NCBI RefSeq assembly: GCF_039526385.1
Contig: NZ_BAAAIX010000021.1
Location: 1 to 64,000 of the forward strand
Reading direction: 5' to 3'
Source of the DNA: Luteococcus peritonei
GTDB taxonomy: Bacteria > Actinomycetota > Actinomycetes > Propionibacteriales > Propionibacteriaceae
Length of the DNA stretch: 64,000 bases
Position 1 is the first letter of the stretch, and each line of letters opens with the position of its first letter. The translations under genes were made by a program, and so were the position numbers. Below are positions 60,043 through 64,000 of this stretch, one piece after another. Below the pieces are notes generated by a model, which saw only the letters and a program-made list of their open reading frames with translations, was not told where the DNA came from and did not search any database.

Positions 60043-60078
60043 GACCCGGATCCGTGGTCGGACCCGGATCCGTGGTCG
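60043..60078. repeat. 18-bp tandem repeat, two copies
   Basis: GACCCGGATCCGTGGTCG occurs twice in perfect tandem and begins a third time (GACCGGG). Each unit contains the palindrome CGGATCCG. It lies in the divergent gap between cysE and the NUDIX gene, ending 26 bases before the latter: possible operators or a slippage product. Confidence 0.6.
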
Positions 60079-60104
60079 GACCGGGCGGTGGAATGCTGGT
60101 GGGC

Positions 60105-60614
60105 ATGGAGGACGCGACGGAGGAGATGGTCGCCCTGTGCGACGAGCAGGGCCGCGTGGTGGGGGCCGCCCCGCGCTCGCTGATGCGGGCCCGCAACCTG
60201 CGCCATGCCGCTACCGGCATCTGGGTCACCAATTCCGCCGGCCAGGTCTACGTCCACCGACGCACCACCACCAAGGACGTCTACCCCGGCTACCACGACT
60301 TCGCCGCCGGGGGCGTACTGGATGCCGGTGAGACGCCGCTGGCCTGCGCCGAGCGGGAACTGGCCGAGGAGCTGGGGATCAGCGGGGTGCCGCTGCGCTT
60401 CATCGGGGAGACCGACTATGCCGACGAGCACGTCGACTTCCATGCCTGGCTCTATGCCGTCACCTGGGACGGACCGATCCGGCACCAGCCCAGCGAGGTG
60501 GCCTGGGGCGCCTGGGTGGAGCCGGAGGAGATCCGTCGGATGATCGAGGACCCCACGGTGCCGGTGATGCCGGACAGCGTCGCGGTCTGGCAGGCCATGG
60601 ACCTGCTGCCCTGA
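60105..60614 (+). CDS. NUDIX hydrolase
   Basis: 169 aa. RRTTTKDVYPGYHDFAAGG then the NUDIX box GGVLDAGETPLACAERELAEELGI (about 62-84). It resembles YfcD-like NUDIX proteins related to isopentenyl diphosphate isomerase in the N-terminal half; substrate unknown. ATG 60105; another in-frame ATG at 60093. Confidence 0.9.
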   Translation: MEDATEEMVALCDEQGRVVGAAPRSLMRARNLRHAATGIWVTNSAGQVYVHRRTTTKDVYPGYHDFAAGGVLDAGETPLACAERELAEELGISGVPLRFIGETDYADEHVDFHAWLYAVTWDGPIRHQPSEVAWGAWVEPEEIRRMIEDPTVPVMPDSVAVWQAMDLLP

Positions 60615-60686
60615 GGACGACGGCCTGCCGGCGACCGGGGCAGGGCGAATGCCTCGGCCGCAACCCGCGGAGCGCGGGCGCGGTTC

Positions 60687-61088
60687 TCAGGCCAGCGAGC
60701 CGGACCACTGCGGCTCGACGACGCCCAGCTCAGGGCTGGCCAGGGCCAGCGCCAGCCGCATCATGGCGCGCGAGGCCGGTGCCTCGGCATCGATTGCGCC
60801 CGCCTGGGCGGGCAGCAGCAGGCGCACCGTGATCTCCGTGTCCAGCGCGCTGGAGCCGTGCCGGGCCATCGACCGGGTGACCGCCACCTGCCAGCTGGTT
60901 CCAGCCGCGAGGCTGCCGGCGGCGAGCTGCTCGTCGGTGACGGCGAAGGCCAGCAGCTGATCGGCCTGGAAGTCGCCGGAGGCGCGACGAGGATCCTCGG
61001 TGACCGGCAGGTCCTCGGTCAGACGGACGGAGTCAGCGGACAGGGTGCGTGCGGTGAAGGCGGGGACGAGCTCCATGGCCACCATCAT
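60687..61088 (-). CDS. Hypothetical protein
   Basis: 133 aa, not recognised. Soluble, mixed alpha/beta composition, alanine- and leucine-rich, no motif or membrane segment. The reading frame looks protein-like and is preferred over overlapping plus-strand frames. Start could be 61088, 61085 or 61076; no ribosome site or -10 box helps decide. Confidence 0.6.
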   Translation of the reverse strand: MMVAMELVPAFTARTLSADSVRLTEDLPVTEDPRRASGDFQADQLLAFAVTDEQLAAGSLAAGTSWQVAVTRSMARHGSSALDTEITVRLLLPAQAGAIDAEAPASRAMMRLALALASPELGVVEPQWSGSLA

Positions 61089-61208
61089 GCCGTGGAGCCG
61101 TGGCGAGGCTGATGGTGCGCTGTGCCTGACGGAGGCTCCGGCGGGAACGGCAGCCCGGCTGCCGGCCGGTGGTCCGTGGCCGGGAGCGGGAAGGAGTTGA
61201 ATGGATCC

Positions 61209-62081
61209 ATGACTTCTTCACTGGTGGCCGTGATGGGACGTGGCGTGGTGGGCGACGAGCCCGTGATCACGCCCGACGACCTGGGCTTCTCACGAGGCGA
61301 CGGCTGCTTCGACTCGGCACGCGTGCTGACCGACGAGCAGGGCGCCCGGGTGGTCAACCTGGACGAGCACCTGGACCGGCTGGCCAGCTCCGCCGCTGCC
61401 CTGGACATCGACATCCCCGCACGCGAGCGGTGGGTGGAACTGGTGGACCAGGCGCTGTCGGCCTGGAGCACCCCGGGCGAGGCGGTGATGAAGTTCGTGC
61501 TGACCCGCGGCCGCGAGTGGGAGCCGCAGGCCGGTCCGCTGGCACTGCTCACCCTTCGTGAGAAGCCGGTGCTGACCCCGCGCCCCACCCCCGCCGGCCA
61601 GGTGCCGCGGGCGCTGCACGCGGTCACGCTCACCACCGGACATCCCTCCGATGCCTTCCGCGACGCGCCCTGGTTGCTGGGCGGGGTGAAGACGCTGAGC
61701 TATGTCACCAATGTGGCCGCCGCCCGGGAGGCGAAACGCCGCGGCGCCGACGACGCGATCATGGTCACCACCGACGGCTATGCGCTGGAGGGGCCCACCT
61801 CCGGTCTGGTCGTGGTCAGCGACGGCGTGATGCGCACCGCCCCCACCGGTGACACCGGGATCCTGGCCTCGGTCACCGTCGACGAGGTGATGCGCGGAGC
61901 GGCCGCCGACGGGATGGAGACCCGCGTCGAGCTGGTGCCGGTGGCAGACCTGTTCACCGCCGACGGCGTCTTCCTGGTCTCCTCGGGCCGCGGCCCGTGC
62001 CCGATCGTGGAGCTGGACGGCCGCCCGCTGCCGGTGGATGCCGAGCTGGCGGCACGCGTGGCCCGCGCCGCCGGTTTCTGA
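61209..62081 (+). CDS. pabC: Aminodeoxychorismate lyase (class IV aminotransferase fold)
   Basis: 290 aa. PLP-binding K161 (GGVKTLSYVTN), GFSRGDGCFDSARV near the start and EGPTSGLVVV near the cofactor phosphate site. It probably converts aminodeoxychorismate to 4-aminobenzoate for folate; branched-chain or D-amino acid aminotransferase is the alternative in this fold. AAGGAG lies 13 bases before ATG 61209. No pabA/pabB nearby. Confidence 0.85.
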   Translation: MTSSLVAVMGRGVVGDEPVITPDDLGFSRGDGCFDSARVLTDEQGARVVNLDEHLDRLASSAAALDIDIPARERWVELVDQALSAWSTPGEAVMKFVLTRGREWEPQAGPLALLTLREKPVLTPRPTPAGQVPRALHAVTLTTGHPSDAFRDAPWLLGGVKTLSYVTNVAAAREAKRRGADDAIMVTTDGYALEGPTSGLVVVSDGVMRTAPTGDTGILASVTVDEVMRGAAADGMETRVELVPVADLFTADGVFLVSSGRGPCPIVELDGRPLPVDAELAARVARAAGF

Positions 62082-62092
62082 GTCCGGACAGG

Positions 62093-62129
62093 ACGACGGC
62101 CGCCCCACAGTGTGCGGGGCGGCCGTCGT
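62093..62129. terminator. Bidirectional terminator between pabC and the DJ-1/PfpI gene
   Basis: Perfect 14-base arms (62093-62106 and 62116-62129) between convergent genes. Confidence 0.7.
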
Positions 62130-62177
62130 GCGTCCGGAGCAGGACCGATCCAGGTCTGGATGGGCCTGCAGCTGGGA

Positions 62178-62714
62178 TCAGGCCTCGTCGACGGCCTTCA
62201 CGAAGGCGTCCAGGTCGTCGGGGGTGCGAGAGGTGATCAGGGTCCAGCCGTTGGCGGTGCAGACCTTCACCTCCTGGTCCACGACGGTGGCGCCGGCATT
62301 GGCCAGGTCGGTGCGGATCGACTCGTAGCCGGTCAGCGTCTTGCCCTGGGCGAGCTCGGTCTCCACCAGAACCCACGGGGCATGGCAGATGGCGGCGATG
62401 GTGCGGCCGGCCTCGGCCTGCTTCTTCACGATCGCCTGGATCTCGGAGTCGATCCGCGCGGCGTCGGCGTTCAGGGTGCCGCCGGGCAGTAGCACCACAT
62501 CGAAGTCGCCGGTGGCCTCGGAGAGCTTCACGTCGGTGGGGAAAACCTCTCCCTTGTCCTTGTCGCCCACCATGGTCTGGACGTCCTTGCCGCTGGGCGT
62601 CGCGACGGTCACCTCGTGGCCGAGCTCACGCAGCTTGGTCACCGGCACGACGATCTCGGGCTGCTCGGTGCCGAAGTCGGTCGACACCACGATGATCTTC
62701 TTCTGGTTGCTCAT
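62178..62714 (-). CDS. DJ-1/PfpI family protein (type 1 glutamine amidotransferase-like)
   Basis: 178 aa. Nucleophile elbow AAICHAPW (C110), with E17 (DFGTEQPE) in the family position. The family includes glyoxalase III/deglycase-type and general stress proteins such as YhbO and GSP18; the exact activity is uncertain. ATG 62714 follows TAGCGT by 7 bases (leaderless). Confidence 0.9.
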   Translation of the reverse strand: MSNQKKIIVVSTDFGTEQPEIVVPVTKLRELGHEVTVATPSGKDVQTMVGDKDKGEVFPTDVKLSEATGDFDVVLLPGGTLNADAARIDSEIQAIVKKQAEAGRTIAAICHAPWVLVETELAQGKTLTGYESIRTDLANAGATVVDQEVKVCTANGWTLITSRTPDDLDAFVKAVDEA

Positions 62715-62721
62715 GGCCTCG

Positions 62722-62727
62722 ACGCTA
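62722..62727 (-). promoter_or_regulatory. -10 box of leaderless DJ-1/PfpI gene
   Basis: TAGCGT on the minus strand, 7 bases before the ATG. Confidence 0.45.
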
Positions 62728-62809
62728 CGTCGCGCTCCAGCGCTGGAACAGCGCGCAGCCGCCGATTTCGCGCTGGGCGAGCGCCCTCACAGGCCCGCCC
62801 AGGACCAGC

Positions 62810-62868
62810 CACGGATTGTGGGGATGATTTGGGCTCGTAGTCGACCCAAATCATCCCCACAATCCGTG
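62810..62868. terminator. Long perfect palindrome, family copy B
   Basis: Perfect 24-bp stem (62810-62833 with 62845-62868) and loop of 11 bases. The arm and loop core CGTAGTCGAC match the element at 32937-32989. Here it lies downstream of trmO and upstream of the DJ-1 gene, both on the minus strand. Confidence 0.75.
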
Positions 62869-62870
62869 CG

Positions 62871-62918
62871 GCAGCGGCGGCGGCAGCGGCGGCGGCAGCG
62901 GCGGCGGCAGCGGCGGTT
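62871..62918. repeat. 12-bp tandem repeat, four copies
   Basis: GCAGCGGCGGCG repeated four times (last copy ends TT), directly beside the palindrome and before the trmO stop codon. Intergenic; a likely variable-number repeat. Confidence 0.85.
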
Positions 62919-62942
62919 CAGGCCTCGGTGCGGTCACTGGGG

Positions 62943-63659
62943 TCAGCGATAGCCGGGCCAGGCGGCCTCGGCGTCGGCCTCCAGGGGAGTGATGGAGACC
63001 ACCTGCAGCAGGCTGCCGTCGAAGCGGAAGCGCACGTCGAGCCCGGCGAAGGGCAGGCCGTAGACACGCTCCGGGTTGTGCATCTGGGTGGGGCGCGGGT
63101 CGGCGCGCAGCACGCCCAGCAGGGCCTGACGGTGGGCGGGCGGGACGACGGCCAGCAGCTGCTCGTCCACCTCGACGTGGATCTCCGGTTCCGGGTGCTG
63201 CCCGATGAAGCCGCTGGTGGCCTCGGGATGGCAGTCCAGCGGGATGTAGGGCTTGAGGTCCAGCACGGGTGTGCGGTCCACCAGGTCGGCGCCGGAGACC
63301 ACCAGCACCGGGCCCTCGGGGCCGTCGGTCTCCACGGACTCCAGCCGCACCGAGCTGAGCCCGATCGGATTGGGTCGCAGCGGTGCCCGCGTCGCGAAGA
63401 CCCCCATCCGGGCGCCCCGCAGCCGCGGCGGCCGCACGGTGGAGCTGGTGGCGCCGGTGGACAGGCTGAACTCCCAGACCAGCCACAGGTGGCTGAAGCC
63501 CTCGATGCCCCGGATCCAGGCGGGATCGCGGAAGTCCGGCTCGAAGACCACGCGCGCGCTCAGCTCCGGCACCATCCCGGCCTGGCGCGGCACCCCGAAC
63601 TTCGACGGGAAGTCGGTGCGCACCCGCGCGATGGTGCGATACGGAGCTCGGTCAGTCAC
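62943..63659 (-). CDS. trmO: tRNA (N6-threonylcarbamoyladenosine37-N6)-methyltransferase TrmO/TsaA
   Basis: 238 aa. The signature MGVFATRAPLRPNPIGLSSV defines the TrmO (YaeB/VirR) beta-barrel methyltransferases that methylate t6A37 in tRNA-Thr. The C-terminal motif PERVYGLPFAGLDVRFRFD is typical. GTG 63659 follows TAGATT by 6 bases (leaderless). Confidence 0.92.
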   Translation of the reverse strand: MTDRAPYRTIARVRTDFPSKFGVPRQAGMVPELSARVVFEPDFRDPAWIRGIEGFSHLWLVWEFSLSTGATSSTVRPPRLRGARMGVFATRAPLRPNPIGLSSVRLESVETDGPEGPVLVVSGADLVDRTPVLDLKPYIPLDCHPEATSGFIGQHPEPEIHVEVDEQLLAVVPPAHRQALLGVLRADPRPTQMHNPERVYGLPFAGLDVRFRFDGSLLQVVSITPLEADAEAAWPGYR

Positions 63660-63665
63660 AGGGCC

Positions 63666-63671
63666 AATCTA
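63666..63671 (-). promoter_or_regulatory. -10 box of leaderless trmO
   Basis: TAGATT on the minus strand, 6 bases before the GTG. Confidence 0.45.
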
Positions 63672-63718
63672 GGGCCGCCGGCGGCCCACGTGCCCTGTCC
63701 TGCCCGCCGGTGCGCCAC

Positions 63719-63724
63719 TAGGCT
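63719..63724 (+). promoter_or_regulatory. -10 box of the ACT-domain gene
   Basis: TAGGCT, 6 bases before the ATG at 63731; 48 bases separate it from the divergent trmO -10. Confidence 0.5.
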
Positions 63725-63730
63725 CGGGCC

Positions 63731-64000
63731 ATGGCGAAACTGGTACTGACCCTGATCGGCGATGATCGTGAGGGCCTGGTCTCGGCCCTGAGCTCCGTGG
63801 TGGCCGACCACGACGGCAACTGGCTGGAGAGCCAGCTGGCGCGACTCGCGGGCAAGTTCGCGGGCGTGGCCCTGGTGGAGGTCCCGGACTCGCGGGCCAA
63901 TGCCTTCCGGGCTGCCGCTCGCACCGTCGAGGGCCTCGACGTGGTGGTCACCCCCGCCGATGGCGAGGTGGCCGGCGAGGGCACCCCGGTGACGCTGAAC
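63731..64000 (+). CDS. ACT-domain protein (GcvR-like), truncated by the window end
   Basis: First 90 residues only. KLVLTLIGDDREGLVSALSSVVADHDGNWLES is the start of an ACT domain of the kind found in pairs in glycine cleavage system repressor-like proteins. The gene runs beyond the window. Function as a small-molecule-sensing regulator is inferred from the fold. Confidence 0.8.
   Translation, partial: MAKLVLTLIGDDREGLVSALSSVVADHDGNWLESQLARLAGKFAGVALVEVPDSRANAFRAAARTVEGLDVVVTPADGEVAGEGTPVTLN

Noticed and set aside
62871..62918. CRISPR array
   Set aside because: The 12-bp units are directly contiguous with no spacers and there are no cas genes.
62851..63486. Minus-strand frame through the 12-bp repeat ending in Pro/Leu repeats
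   Set aside because: It overlaps trmO in another frame; trmO carries the family signature and ends before the repeat.
1..64000. tRNA, rRNA, insertion sequences, prophage genes
   Set aside because: I scanned the intergenic gaps and found no tRNA T-arm pattern, rRNA segment, transposase or phage gene.

Overview
The window is GC-rich bacterial chromosome from a high-GC Gram-positive actinobacterium, most likely of the Propionibacteriales (Propionibacteriaceae-like). This placement is inferred from the fused acetyl-CoA carboxylase carboxyltransferase, the order rpsF-ssb-rpsR-rplI, FadD15-type acyl-CoA synthetases, Tat-type sugar-binding lipoproteins, and many genes whose start codon follows a TANNNT -10 box by 6-7 bases (leaderless mRNA). 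I see no rRNA, tRNA, CRISPR array, insertion sequence or prophage.

0-16 kb, central metabolism: acetate kinase and phosphotransacetylase lie on one strand but about 5.4 kb apart. Between them are an MFS transporter, a fused AccD/AccA, an AbiEi/DUF559-like gene and an HtpX-type protease. Then come an endonuclease IV-like gene coupled to two tandem long-chain acyl-CoA synthetases, an isochorismatase-like hydrolase and a NiCoT metal permease.

16-42 kb, carbohydrate utilisation in three blocks. (A) A minus-strand operon (25183 to 15833) encodes a sugar ABC importer, two GH43 enzymes, a GH2 enzyme and an aldose epimerase. A divergent LacI regulator and two CTTTGCA-type operators face it; arabinan or galactan side chains are the probable substrate. 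(B) A secreted two-headed alpha-amylase/pullulanase of about 1920 residues. (C) A plus-strand operon (34928 to 41580) encodes a second ABC importer, a GH5-like enzyme and a GH1 beta-glucosidase. A second LacI regulator and two CCGAATCGATTCGG operators lie upstream.

41.6-50 kb: the ribosomal/replication cluster rpsF-ssb-rpsR-rplI, then a copper group (CopA-type ATPase, SDR, PPOX-like protein, CtaG-type membrane protein).

50-52 kb is the least ordinary part. A short intergenic segment carries at least five DnaA-box-like sequences without a dnaA gene. An ArsR/SRPBCC pair follows. Then comes a 745-bp gene-free segment with four stem-loops that all present the loop CGGGGG, ending in a strong hairpin: a candidate undescribed structured RNA.

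52-64 kb: housekeeping and accessory genes, including a DUF402 protein, a methyltransferase, a NUDIX-HAD fusion, a CYP152 peroxygenase-type P450 with a histidine at the OleT-diagnostic position, NnrD, CysE, PabC, DJ-1/PfpI, TrmO and a truncated ACT-domain gene at the right edge. Two near-identical long palindromes (32.9 and 62.8 kb) and a third, different one (5.6 kb) sit between genes, mostly between convergent pairs.
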